Below are positions 10,027-19,950 of a stretch of DNA of 64,000 nt, in pieces; the stretch's first letter is position 1, and every line of letters begins with the position of its first letter. Below the pieces are notes generated by a model. That model saw nothing but the letters and a program-made list of their open reading frames with translations. It was not told the origin of the DNA and made no database searches. The translations under genes and the position numbers were made by a program. This DNA is from Pseudomicrostroma phylloplanum (lineage: Eukaryota; Basidiomycota; Exobasidiomycetes; Microstromatales), in NCBI GenBank assembly GCA_039545275.1, contig BCHS01000015.1, forward strand, positions 378,764-442,763, in the 5' to 3' direction.

Positions 10027-12699
10027 ATGGCTTCCGCGCCTGCCCCCAAGCGTGTGCCATCCTCGGCCAATACAGCCGAGACGCAACCCAGCCCGGCTCG
10101 CATTCGAGATGCCAGCGACCAATATCGAGACGACGCAGAGGACGGCGACGCAGAGACCGAGGGTCTCCTTGCCTCAAGCAGATCGCAAAGAGCACAGAAT
10201 GGCAGTCGCGCGGAGCCTACCTCGTCTGTCGCACGAGCCTGGGAGACAGTAAAGGCCACCTGCGACGTCTATCGTACCGAGCTCGCTGCGAGGTTCGGCA
10301 GTACCAGCGCCATCAGGAAAGGCAAGCAAAGGAGGAACGATGCGCGTACAGCCAGTGACGGCGCAGCGGCCTCGTCGGGCAGCACCACCCCTTCTGATGC
10401 TCATCCCTGGTGGGCAGAAGTGAAACGCACGCTGCGCAACCCCATCGTCCGAGCAGTCCTCTTCACGCTCCTCGGCCTCCTCATTCTCATCCTTCTCCTC
10501 ATTGGCATTGAGGTAGCCCACCTCTCCCGCTCCACTCTCAAGTCTCCCTCCGAAGATGCGCAAGCCAGGATCCTCGATGAGGCACTCGTCCTCGAAGGGC
10601 CCGACTCGGTACGACTACTGAACATCTCCGACGACGGAATTCAAGTTAGAGTAGACGGGCGCCTCGGTCTGGATCCCGACAGGGCGTTGGACATCTGGCT
10701 GGGCAAGAGGAAAGAGGAGGGCTGGTGGAAGAGGAAAGATCGAGACCTCGTCGAGTGGGCCTTGGGTAAGGTGGGAGGTGTCAAGGTGGAGCTGGGACAG
10801 CTGACCATCGCTGAGCCCGACTGGTCGCTGAAGATCGAGGAGCAGGAGCTCGATCTCATCCCGGACCAATCCAAAGGTGGCAAGTCGGTAGCCGTGAGCT
10901 CTATCTCGCGCCGAAGTCTCAGCACCTCGGCTGCTCCTCGAAGTCTCCTCACCTTCCACCTGGACCCGCTCTACGTTCCCTTCCCCGGTCTGCTGCATTC
11001 GTCCGAGGCGGAGGGCCCCATCCTCGGCGGGCCCAACTCGACACACCGAGCACGCTTGACGATGCGCCCCTTGAACCTCACCCTCCTCTTCAAGCCCGTC
11101 TCGCCCGCGCCTTACCTGGTTGCGCTGGGCGAGCGAGCAGCCAAGCAAGGCAACGCCACCCTGGACATCAAAGTCGACTCACTCTCCGTCAAGGGCATCA
11201 CCCAGGCCGAGATGGAGGGGCGACCCGCGGGCAAAGGCTCGCGTGTACCAGGAATGATCTCGTTGGGACAGAAGAACATTATCAAGAGGGTGTTGCAGCG
11301 CATCCCCAAGATCGAGCCGGGCAACTCGACTGGTGCGGTGCTCAACCTCACCAGGTACGACTTCTTTGAGATCAACAGCGGTGTAGCAGCCAACGGTGGA
11401 GATGAGCAGTCCACACAGGGGACCAAGGCGTTAGGCATCAAGGCATACGCCGAGGCTCTGAACCCGCTGGGAGACTTGCTGCGGGGTAGCGTGGAGTACA
11501 GCTTGCCCTTTGGCATCTACCTGCCTGTACCTGAGGAGGGCAACTTGACCCGTAAGGGCGACAAGCCAGAGACGGTTCTGCTCGCAGCTGTGGCTAGCGA
11601 GCCATTCGAGCTCCAGGGTCAAGACAAGATCCCCATCATTGTCACCGGTAGAGTTGTACCTCCTCCGGCACCACCAGCGCTATCTTCTGCATCGACGGTG
11701 CAGCAGGCAGGTTCTCAGCAGCAAGTGATGTCTGCCGGTAGCCCGCAAGTGCACGCTCAGGCTTCTCCACAAGAAGCAGCGCTGGGCAACTTTCTCTCTC
11801 GCTTCCTGCGCGGAGACGACAATACCGTCTATGTGCGTGGTGGATCTCCCTTCCCACCAGAGACCAACGACTGGAGCCTGCCCGGCGCTGGATCGCGAAA
11901 TCTACCCAGCTGGCTCACATCTGCCCTCACCATCCTGGACGTGCCCATCTCCTTCCCCGGGTCCAAGGTGACCGATCTGATCAAGAATGTGACGATTTCC
12001 GACCTGCAGATCAAGCCGCACCCTTTCAGTCAGGAGAAGCTCCTCTTCAGTGGAACCATCATGGGCGAGATTGCCCTTCCGGGTGAGCTGGCAGCGGTAG
12101 ATGTGGAAGTGAGGAGGCTGTGGCCCGATATCCTCGTCTTTGACGGCAAGCCACCGTCGATGAAGAAGCCTGGCGAAGGGGATGGAGGTGATGGTGGAAT
12201 CCCCGATGATGGAGGTGATGACGACGACGACGACGACTTTGCGGCCTCGCCGACGAAGACGACCAGGGGCTCCGTCTTCTCATCGCTCCTCTTCGACAAG
12301 GACGAAGACGACGACCCTTCGATTCCTCCTCTCCCCTCGCCCCTCCCCTCGGGCGCCTTCGGCCGCGTCCGTCCACACACCTTCGCCAACGCTTCCACCT
12401 TCTACTCTCCCGACTCCCCTCCCAAAAAACTCCTCAAGAGCAAACTCATCGACGTACCCTTTACTGTCCTTCCCGGTCGTGGGAAGGAGTTCCGCGCTTT
12501 TACTTGGAAATTACTGACGGCGGGGGATAAAGGTGTTGAGGCGGGGATTGAGGGGAGTTCGAGAGTGGGGATTTGGAATAGTGGACTGGGCGATTTGGAG
12601 ATTGCTAAGCTGCCTGTTGTGGGGGCGTTTGTTGTTGGTGGAAAGGGAGGAGGAGGGGATGATGATGATGGTGGTGGTGGTGTCGAGGTGGTGGCTTAG
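10027..12699 (+). CDS. Single-pass vacuolar-type membrane protein, Tag1/DUF3712-like
   Basis: This is an intronless frame of 890 residues starting at the ATG at 10027. About 140 N-terminal residues are hydrophilic and cytosolic. They are followed by one strong membrane helix (about 142-162, AVLFTLLGLLILILLLIGIE) and a large Ser/Leu/Val-rich C-terminal part with N-glycosylation sequons (for example NISD, NATL, NLTR). That topology, and blocks resembling repeated LEA/DUF3712 beta-sandwich segments, recall fungal vacuolar proteins such as yeast Tag1, implicated in ending autophagy. The cytosolic tail carries an acidic dileucine, ETEGLL (43-48), a classic AP-3 vacuolar sorting signal. An Asp-rich run of about 15 residues sits near 730. 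The family call is inference, while the topology is directly visible. Confidence 0.72.
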   Translation: MASAPAPKRVPSSANTAETQPSPARIRDASDQYRDDAEDGDAETEGLLASSRSQRAQNGSRAEPTSSVARAWETVKATCDVYRTELAARFGSTSAIRKGKQRRNDARTASDGAAASSGSTTPSDAHPWWAEVKRTLRNPIVRAVLFTLLGLLILILLLIGIEVAHLSRSTLKSPSEDAQARILDEALVLEGPDSVRLLNISDDGIQVRVDGRLGLDPDRALDIWLGKRKEEGWWKRKDRDLVEWALGKVGGVKVELGQLTIAEPDWSLKIEEQELDLIPDQSKGGKSVAVSSISRRSLSTSAAPRSLLTFHLDPLYVPFPGLLHSSEAEGPILGGPNSTHRARLTMRPLNLTLLFKPVSPAPYLVALGERAAKQGNATLDIKVDSLSVKGITQAEMEGRPAGKGSRVPGMISLGQKNIIKRVLQRIPKIEPGNSTGAVLNLTRYDFFEINSGVAANGGDEQSTQGTKALGIKAYAEALNPLGDLLRGSVEYSLPFGIYLPVPEEGNLTRKGDKPETVLLAAVASEPFELQGQDKIPIIVTGRVVPPPAPPALSSASTVQQAGSQQQVMSAGSPQVHAQASPQEAALGNFLSRFLRGDDNTVYVRGGSPFPPETNDWSLPGAGSRNLPSWLTSALTILDVPISFPGSKVTDLIKNVTISDLQIKPHPFSQEKLLFSGTIMGEIALPGELAAVDVEVRRLWPDILVFDGKPPSMKKPGEGDGGDGGIPDDGGDDDDDDDFAASPTKTTRGSVFSSLLFDKDEDDDPSIPPLPSPLPSGAFGRVRPHTFANASTFYSPDSPPKKLLKSKLIDVPFTVLPGRGKEFRAFTWKLLTAGDKGVEAGIEGSSRVGIWNSGLGDLEIAKLPVVGAFVVGGKGGGGDDDDGGGGVEVVA

Positions 12700-13106
12700 C
12701 GCTAAGTGCGTAGTCTCACTCGCGTCCGTGTGCGAGTTCATTTGTCGATCCTGCTGTGCTTTCTTCTCCTGTACCGTACATGCTCGTTTTCTCATCTGGA
12801 TACGAATGGCTTCACATCTCCCGACTTGCGCCTTCTATGTCTCTCTCTCCTCTCCTCTCCTCTTTTATGTACATTGCGTCTCCCATCGGATTAATGCTTG
12901 CTACGAATTCCCGTCGCAATCTGGGAAATCAACCTGGCTCGAGCGGCACCAGTGTCACTTTTCGGCGCAATTCATTTGAGGCGCGACGCGCTTTCACCGG
13001 GACGCAACTCACTTCGAGAAGAGCATCACTCACCTCTCACCGCTCACTACCATACCATATCATACCACGATATCAGCATCGAACAGCTCACAGAAGCGAC
13101 CTCAGC
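12700..13106 (+). other. Intergenic between Tag1-like gene and DCC1
   Basis: This is a same-strand gap of 407 bases containing CT-rich stretches (around 12838-12865) and the DCC1 leader. I see no gene or RNA structure. Confidence 0.45.
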
Positions 13107-14938
13107 ATGTCCAGACTGACAGCTGCTACCTCTGCCTCTGCAGCAGCGGGTCCTTCCTCTATCCCACTGGTCACAAGTGCCCCTCCGCGTGCATCGCGCC
13201 GCGACCTTGATGGGCAGCAGCTTCAAGGTGACGATGATGACGAGGAGGAGGAAGAATGCGAGGTGGCGTACCGTCTGCTCGAGCTGCCTGACGAAGTCTG
13301 TCGGCTGGTAGAGGAGGCACAACTCAAGGCCAAGGAGAGGAGGTCTGCTCGATGGAGGGAGCAGGAGCATGAGCAGGGCGATGAGGACAAGGGCTCGAGA
13401 GGTGGGCGGAAGAGGAGGCGGATGGGTACGGAGCGCGAGGAGAGGGAGCAGTGAGTGTCTTGCTCCACTCTATCCACAGTCAACACCTTCTCATCTGGAC
13501 GCTGGCTGACCTTGACCCTGCCCAGTCTGGTCATCAATGGTCGCCACGGAGACGAAGCTGTCCTCTGCACAGCGAATAAGACGTTCGCCCTGCGGGAGAT
13601 TACGCAGAGCAACTCTCTCCTGCTCTGCTCCCTCGTCACTCCCCAGACCACGGCAAGCTCTCCCATGGAAACTGAAGGGAAAGGGGAGAATGCCCCACGA
13701 CTCTGTCTGAAGAGCAACGTGAGCCAGATGCTCGAGCTGGTCCCTGTTGTTCCGCGTTTGGAACGAATCGTGGAGCTGCTGCAGGGGAGCGTGTACGAGG
13801 GCGAGGCAGAGGAGAAGCGCAAGGTGAGCTAGTCTCTGCAGGGTGAAGCGCAGCCGGCTGAGATTGTTTGCTGATCAAGTCTGCATTTCTTGATGACCTT
13901 CTCCCCCGCTGTTAGACTGGACAAAGGCGGTACACGCCCGAGGAGGTGCGGTCCGTTGTGCAGGCTAGCGATGCAGAGGTGAAGCGCGGGTATGACGAGC
14001 ACCACGTAGTGCTCCTCGACGGTGAGTGCCAGACAACTTAAAGATCATATGAGATGATATACAGGATTGCCTTCTCACCTGGCAACTCTGTCCCTACCAC
14101 CATCACCCTCCCTCCAGGTCAAATGCGTCTCCTCTCCCCAGCCTACCTACACTCCCTCCTCCTCTCCCTGCTACTCATCCTCGACTCCAACGCCTACCTA
14201 CCAGACGACGTGCCCCTGCAAGACGCCATGGCTGCGCTGCGCGAAGACCACCATGTGCGCGAAGAAGTCGCCGAGGCGATCCTCTGTCGATGGTTCGGGC
14301 AGTGCAAGCAGCCCGGCAGCGGGAGCGACAGCGAAGCAGTCGGACAGGAAAAGGAAGGCTCAGCAGCACAAGCAACCCGAGTGGTGCTAGACGGCACCAA
14401 GTTGGCCCGCTTCATCGGGGAGCAACTGCTCCGCGAGGCATCACAGCCCATGCTCCTCTCGACGCTCATGTCTACCTGGTCCACCCAACTAGGGGACTCC
14501 TTCAAGTCATATGTCTCCCTCTCCCTGCTCGACTCGCTGTACCTCCTTCATCCCGCTCCTCCTCTGCCACTCCCCAGCAACTCCAACTCCAGCGCAGCAG
14601 CGTCGACCCCGAGGAGAATCGAGCACTTCCCCCGCTCTGCCCTCCCCTCCGCTCCCGCTCCACGCTTCCAAGCCCTATTCACCGCCCGACCTAGCTGGAC
14701 CCTCCAGGACCTGAGCCCATTCATTGAGGATCTGGCAGTGGATGCAAAGAGGAGAGAGGCGTTGCTCCTGAGGTTTGCGAGGGCGAAGAAGATTGAGGTG
14801 CCTGTGCCTGTGCCTGCGGTAGCGCAAGGTAAGGTGAAGGAGGAGGATAAGCAGAGAGGGAGGAAGGGAGCCGTGCAGAAGGAGAAGGACAAGGAGAAGG
14901 AGGTCATTACGCTTTACTCTGCGAGGGTGCGCTACTAG
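13107..14938 (+). CDS. DCC1: Sister chromatid cohesion protein DCC1 (RFC-CTF18 complex subunit)
   Basis: Exons 13107-13450, 13526-13823, 13916-14021 and 14118-14938 give 522 residues with phase-consistent GTGAG donors. The family diagnostic block is clear: LLELPDEV, then HGDEAVLCTANKTFALRE and TQSNSLLL, followed by the winged-helix C-terminal half (RYTPEEVRSVVQAS, then LLSPAYLHSLLLSLLL). DCC1 pairs with CTF8 and CTF18 in the alternative clamp loader that loads PCNA at forks and promotes cohesion establishment. The protein is longer than the yeast one because of an acidic/basic low-complexity insertion before the first intron (poly-Glu, then GRKRRRMG) and a Lys/Glu-rich segment near the C-terminus. 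Both look like disordered linkers. Confidence 0.9.
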
Positions 14939-15189
14939 AAATGCAGTCCGTGGTGTTGCAATCTCATTACCAGGTATACAAGTACATTGACATTCCTCGT
15001 TCAAGAGTCAAAGAAGAGGAGAGGAGATGGAAGACAAAGAGAGAGGAGGAGGAGGAGCGAGGGGCAGGGGTAACAACAAGTCCGTAGAACGTGTCTCCGA
15101 GGGGTATCGCGTGGGTATGTCTTCAAGCAAAGTGCAACGGGCAGCACTGCTCCCTTCCCCCTCTTATGGTTGGTAAAGACACGGAAACC

Positions 15190-17430
15190 TTACATGTACC
15201 CATACCGTCCTCCCGCCCCTCCCTGTCCCTGTCCCTGTCCCCGGCCCTGGCCCTGGCCCTGGCCCTGAGCGTGGTACCCATAATCAAATGGTTGTCCAAA
15301 CTGCTGCTGCTGCTGCCCTTGACCCTGACCGTAGGTCTGACCCTGGTTGGGTCGCTGATGCTGATACTGCTGCTGATACTGCGAGTGCGAAGGAGCCGGA
15401 CTCTGGCTCTGGCTCTGGCTCTGCCAGGCAGAGTGACTCTGCGCTGCCGGCGTGTTCGTGTTTGCCAAGCTGCCAGGGTAGGGCGAAGCGGCGGGGGTCC
15501 GTTGCTGCTGCTGTTGCTGCTGCTGCTGCCAGGGACTTCTCTGCTGCTGCTGCTGGGGGTAAGGAGAGTAGTAGGCCCCGTTTGCGGGTGAGGGCGAGGC
15601 GACTCGTGCTGGTGAGTCCGAGTAGTGCGGGCTATCGTACGCCTGGTGCGGTTGCTGATGCTGGCGCAGAGGCGCTTGTGGTTGTGGTTGTGGTTGTGGA
15701 AGTGGGGAGCGCCTCTCCCCACATGCTACTGCACCTATGCCGCCGCTCCTGCTGGGCTGCTGTTGTCCATAGCCTAACCCTCCACCATAGGCAGTCGAGT
15801 TGAGCTGCGCATACCCCCCACCCCTGGTGTTGGAAGGCACCGGCCCGCTCGCAGGTCCAATACCCGTACCACGCATCTCGGCTCCCATGGGCAAGACGGG
15901 CGGAGCGGCAGGGTAGTCGCTTCCGATCTTTTCGCTTGGCTCTTGCCCGTGCCCACTGCTGCCACCAGCACTGCCTTTCTTCCGAGCAGCGGGGGTCGCA
16001 ACGTCTTCCCTTAGCGGGATATACTTGCTCCCAAAGCCGGCACCACCGAGCTTCCCGTCCTCTTCTCCAGGAATGTTACTATAGGAGTTTGGCCCGATAC
16101 CACCGAGCGGAGTGGAGGTCTTGGGTCGACGATTGTACCTGCGTCTCCTGCGAACAATAGCCACGATTGCGCCCCACAGGACAATCAGCACAACCACTCC
16201 CACGGCGATTGGGATTCCGTACTTCTTTGCCTTGGAGGACGCAGACGAGGACGAGGAAGTGGTGGCTCGCACACCAGTGTCGCCACTCCCGTCCCAGCCG
16301 CCGCTGGGGAGAGCAGTGTTCTGGTCCTTGTACCCTGGTACGCCAGCTGAACCCCCTGCGGAGGGATCGTCGAGGAGACTGATCGCGTCGGTGTTGAGTA
16401 CAAACGCGGGGACGTAATTCGTAGAGCTGTCATTGACGCCTGTGTATGTCCACGAGGTGGGGCCGTTGGTGCCTTTGCCAATCGTGGACACGTTGGCGAG
16501 GCTTGTGTCGGCGCACTTGATGGAGACGGAAGAGACCTCCATGCCGTAGTACCCGTTCGTCGTGTACTGCGAGTTGGTATAGCTGATCGGTCCTCCGGAC
16601 CAATCGATGACTCCCTGGGCATTCGTCGAGTTGCCTCCAGCCCAAACGGACAATTGCAGCCGAGTTGGCGTGCTAGGGTAGTTGTAATCGGTACGCTTCA
16701 AGGTACGTACAACGTTTCCATTGATGAGCCACTGCAGACGGTCGGGCTGCCAGTTGATTCCGTAGGTGACCCAATCGCTCACGTCAAGTGTGCCAGAAGA
16801 GGGCTTACTGTCTTTCCCAGAGCCAGAAACAATGCGTCCTTGGGGGAACCAATTGGTTTGTGCGTCCGAGGAGTCAGAGGTAGTGAACTCCCAGTCGATC
16901 TCATCCAGCACATCGCTCATGGTGATCATCGTCGCCACTACTCCCTGATAGGCGTTGTGTCTGAGCGTTACCTCCATCTCTCCATAGAGGATGTACGCCG
17001 TAGTGGACAGCTTTACCAACGAGTCTTTGGTCATCTGCATCATCACTCCCTCCGGTCCCGCAGCGAGTGATCCAGCATCAAGTGTGAAGAGGGCCTGGCT
17101 GGCATTTCCCGCGTATTGCAGTACGGGGACAAAGAGAGAGGTATCGTTGTAGTCGCTTGGCGTGAGGGTCACGTTGCGGTCCACACACACTGGCATGGGC
17201 AGACAGTCCGTCGCGGTCTTGGAAGCGAGAGGACTGCAGCCGCCCCCGCAGAAGAGAGTACCGCTGCCACAGAAGCCAGAATGGGAGCAGCAGGGCGAGG
17301 AAGAGGAGGAGCAGGGAGAGGACGAGGAACAGCTGTCTGCTGCATAGGCCGAAGGGAGGGAGCTGACGAGGAGGATGACGACGAGGGAGGCGAGGGCCAT
17401 GATGAGGACGGATGGAGAAGCACGAGGCAT
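15190..17430 (-). CDS. CRH1: GH16 chitin-glucan transglycosylase (CRH/UTR2 type) with CBM18 and transmembrane Q-rich tail
   Basis: This is an intronless frame of 746 residues. A signal peptide (about 1-30) is followed by a Cys-rich chitin-binding CBM18-like module (33-76) and a GH16 domain with the catalytic DEIDWE signature at 176-181 (Glu177 and Glu181 as nucleophile and acid/base). Family members cross-link chitin to beta-1,6/1,3-glucan in the wall. After about residue 400 comes a single membrane helix (405-427), a run of five arginines, and about 310 cytosolic residues. That tail is rich in Gln, Pro, Ser and Gly, with poly-Gln and QGQGQG repeats. Ascomycete CRH enzymes usually end in a GPI signal, and this one does not. 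The gene symbol reflects the family, not proven orthology. Confidence 0.92.
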   Translation of the reverse strand: MPRASPSVLIMALASLVVILLVSSLPSAYAADSCSSSSPCSSSSSPCCSHSGFCGSGTLFCGGGCSPLASKTATDCLPMPVCVDRNVTLTPSDYNDTSLFVPVLQYAGNASQALFTLDAGSLAAGPEGVMMQMTKDSLVKLSTTAYILYGEMEVTLRHNAYQGVVATMITMSDVLDEIDWEFTTSDSSDAQTNWFPQGRIVSGSGKDSKPSSGTLDVSDWVTYGINWQPDRLQWLINGNVVRTLKRTDYNYPSTPTRLQLSVWAGGNSTNAQGVIDWSGGPISYTNSQYTTNGYYGMEVSSVSIKCADTSLANVSTIGKGTNGPTSWTYTGVNDSSTNYVPAFVLNTDAISLLDDPSAGGSAGVPGYKDQNTALPSGGWDGSGDTGVRATTSSSSSASSKAKKYGIPIAVGVVVLIVLWGAIVAIVRRRRRYNRRPKTSTPLGGIGPNSYSNIPGEEDGKLGGAGFGSKYIPLREDVATPAARKKGSAGGSSGHGQEPSEKIGSDYPAAPPVLPMGAEMRGTGIGPASGPVPSNTRGGGYAQLNSTAYGGGLGYGQQQPSRSGGIGAVACGERRSPLPQPQPQPQAPLRQHQQPHQAYDSPHYSDSPARVASPSPANGAYYSPYPQQQQQRSPWQQQQQQQQQRTPAASPYPGSLANTNTPAAQSHSAWQSQSQSQSPAPSHSQYQQQYQHQRPNQGQTYGQGQGQQQQQFGQPFDYGYHAQGQGQGQGRGQGQGQGGAGGRYGYM
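15200..15560 (-). repeat. Low-complexity coding repeat (Gln/Gly/Ser-rich tail)
   Basis: This is short tandem repetition within the wall-enzyme tail. It includes CTGTCC/CTGGCC hexamers near 15221-15266 encoding GQ dipeptides, CTG runs encoding poly-Gln near 15300-15316 and 15501-15555, and GGCTCT hexamers near 15401-15422 encoding SQ. These sites are expected to vary in length between strains. Confidence 0.85.
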
Positions 17431-17982
17431 GATGGGCGAACGAAGATGAATAGCCAGAGGAGTACCGAGGAGAAAGACAGGGGATGGACGAGGAGGATGA
17501 AGAGGTGGACCAGTACTTGTCTCTAGGAGCGCCCTGTAGGCAGTAGACTGGACAATCGTCGCCTGCCTGCACCTGGCGGCGCATTGCCCGCCTCAGCTGC
17601 GCTTCTTGGCGAATGTTGGACTATTTACCCCGCGTGACTCAGGCACCACGCCCGCCTGCAACGCGCCCGCACGCCACACGCAGCAGGGTGCATACACTCA
17701 CACCCCCCTTTTTGCCTTGCCTCGTTCCGCTCTGGGGAGGGGCCGCCGGCTAGGATGCGATGGACAAGGTGGTTCTGAGAATGCAGTACGATACATTCAA
17801 AGCATCAGAGTAAGGAGCAAAAGATCTTCTAGTGGTGTTCTAGTGGGAGAGCAGTCCATCTATACTGGCTGATCCCTCTAACTAAGGACATCTACAGGTA
17901 GAGAGTCATCTATCCCACGCATGTATACATCGATCTAATCTAGTCATCTGCACTCTATACCATCTTCCATCTATCCACACAT
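17431..17982. other. Intergenic: promoter of wall transglycosylase and 3' flank of peroxidase gene
   Basis: This is a 552-base gap. I see no convincing gene. The side near 17980 is AT-richer and contains repeated ATCTA words (17876-17990), typical of a 3' untranslated flank. No TATA box is evident near 17431. Confidence 0.45.
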
Positions 17983-19355
17983 CTACAACTTGGCCTTTGC
18001 CTTGGGGATACCCTTTTGGTTCTCCTTGGCAGCAGGCTCCGCCAGTCCGTCGCCCGATCCCTTGGCGCCAGGCGACTCGCTCTTCTTGGGAGCCGAGTCG
18101 TACTTGCCCTTCTCGAGGTGGCTGAAGCGGGCAATGCCGTCCTCGCCCCTGTATACGCCTAGCTCCACCAGCTTGGCAAAGACGGCAGAGAAGTCCTTGA
18201 AGAAGGCGTCTGAAAGGAGGGGAGGAGTGACAGGGTCGAGTTCGTCAGCAGCCTGATTCCTCGTCACAATTTGTTCAGAGCTCGACATCCTACTCACCTC
18301 TGTCTTCGGCGTACTTCTCCACCCAAGGCCGGAAGCTATCATCCTCGATCAAGCTGTGGTCGGTAGGCAACATCATCAAAGGGGGCTCGTCGTCATCGGC
18401 ACCAGGAGCCTGAGCAACCCATTGCCACGAGGCTCCCTTCTCGGCCGACTCGTTGGACAGCTTCTTCTTCTGCCAATCGAGCTTCATCAGCAGCTTGTAG
18501 TACTGCGAAGGAGAGAAGAAGCAAGAGGGAATGGTCAGCCTGATGCCCTATGATAGAAGGCAGATCCCTGCATGCTTTCTATTCGCCACTCACCTGGTTC
18601 GAGAACCGAGTAGGCTGAACAACCCAAGCTCCCTCGAATCCAGAGCGATCCCCGTGGCACCTGCCCAAATTATGCGCTCCACTCAGCGCCACAATCTCCT
18701 GGTCATTGAATCCCATCCTGTAGAAGATGTGTCTGAGATGGTCAGCCGCCTGGGCTCCATCGGGCAGACGACCACGGGGTGGGTTGAGGGACTCGTCGGC
18801 AAAGTCGGAGCGGCCTGCCTTCCAGGCTACGTCTGGGCCGCCCATGGCCTTGATGGCTACGCAGCCTGCGAGGGTCCAGAGGTCTGCGTAGGTGATCCAG
18901 GGGTGCTTTTCTTTGATGGGCTCTAGGAAGGTACGGGCATGTTGCAGACCAGCGTCTAGAAGAGGGAAGGCAGGAGCAGCGCGAAAGGTGAGCTGTGGCT
19001 GGCTACCCGGAGGGGAGAGGTATTATCTACTCACTGGCTGGATCGCCTCCCTCTGACTCGTACCTCATACCTGCTCCATTGCTGCCTCCAGTATCCGTCT
19101 CCTTGCAGTAGGTACCACTGTGAAGCCCAAGAGCATACATGCAACCGGCAAGGTCAGTATCGACCTCGAGCGCAGCGCCTCAGCTCCGCGTAGCTTTGCC
19201 ACCCCTCTGCTGACTCACCTGGAGTGCCACGCCAACCTGACCAGGACAGGTCCGATGCTTCCGTCATCGTAGTCTTTCATCTTGAGGATGGCCATGATGT
19301 CGTCTCTGACCTTGTCAAAGTCTCCCGACAGCTGGGTGTTCTCCTGTACCGACAT
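17983..19355 (-). CDS. CCP1: Cytochrome c peroxidase-type class I haem peroxidase
   Basis: Exons 19355-19219, 19117-19035, 18955-18594, 18502-18298 and 18209-17983 give 337 residues, all with GTGAGT donors. The distal-pocket motif RLAWHSS carries Arg, Trp and His. The proximal His lies in [11 protein letters not shown]. The Trp of the radical site lies in [15 protein letters not shown], and its Asp partner in [12 protein letters not shown]. The class reduces hydrogen peroxide, with cytochrome c as donor in mitochondria. The N-terminus ([16 protein letters not shown]) starts almost at the catalytic domain, so no mitochondrial presequence is visible. The C-terminus has about 45 extra Lys/Ala/Pro-rich residues ending -KAKAKL, a plausible peroxisomal PTS1. 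The donor and compartment are therefore uncertain. Confidence 0.93.
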
Positions 19356-19950
19356 GTTGGGCTGGTGGTAGTGCTGCGAGTAGTGATATGTGTAAGGGGG
19401 TTTCTATGCGTGCGAGGACGATGTTCGGATTGTGGGTGCGGGTAGACTTGTGGAAGTCTATCTATCTAAGCGTCTATATCTACGAGGGCCGAGAGGTCTA
19501 TTGGTGGGGGGAGAGATTCTATGTGTGGAAAGGAAAGGCTGCGTCTCTCTAATCAATTCTACCACTAATCCTGATTCACAATCCGGGAGGAGCAAGCTCA
19601 CGCAACGCACACGCATGCACCTGTCCGCATGTCCCGTCCGTCAACCTTCAACTTTACCGGATTCGCCGAAGAACGGAAAGGAAGACTTTCTCCAGGGCGG
19701 GGCGCCCGTCTCGCGTGAGCCTGGTGTGAGGCAATGGCTTGGCTGGTGGGCGCATGTGAAATCCTCCGCGACGGGGCGGAGGAGCAAGGACGAACATCCG
19801 TTCCGATGGTCCGCTGAGTGCACGGCTCTGGACAATCTAGCATGCTGCGTGAAACACCCCACACACGCACTGACTTGCTATCGCTCTATCTCTCTATCTC
19901 TCTCACATATCATACCATCCATCCACTTGTTCACCTCATCGCCCACCACC
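19356..19950. promoter_or_regulatory. Divergent promoter region (peroxidase / hydrolase)
   Basis: These 595 bases lie between two divergent starts. The plus side ends in a CT/CA-rich leader (CTATCTCTCTATCTCTCTC near 19884). I see no TATA box and no gene. Confidence 0.45.
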
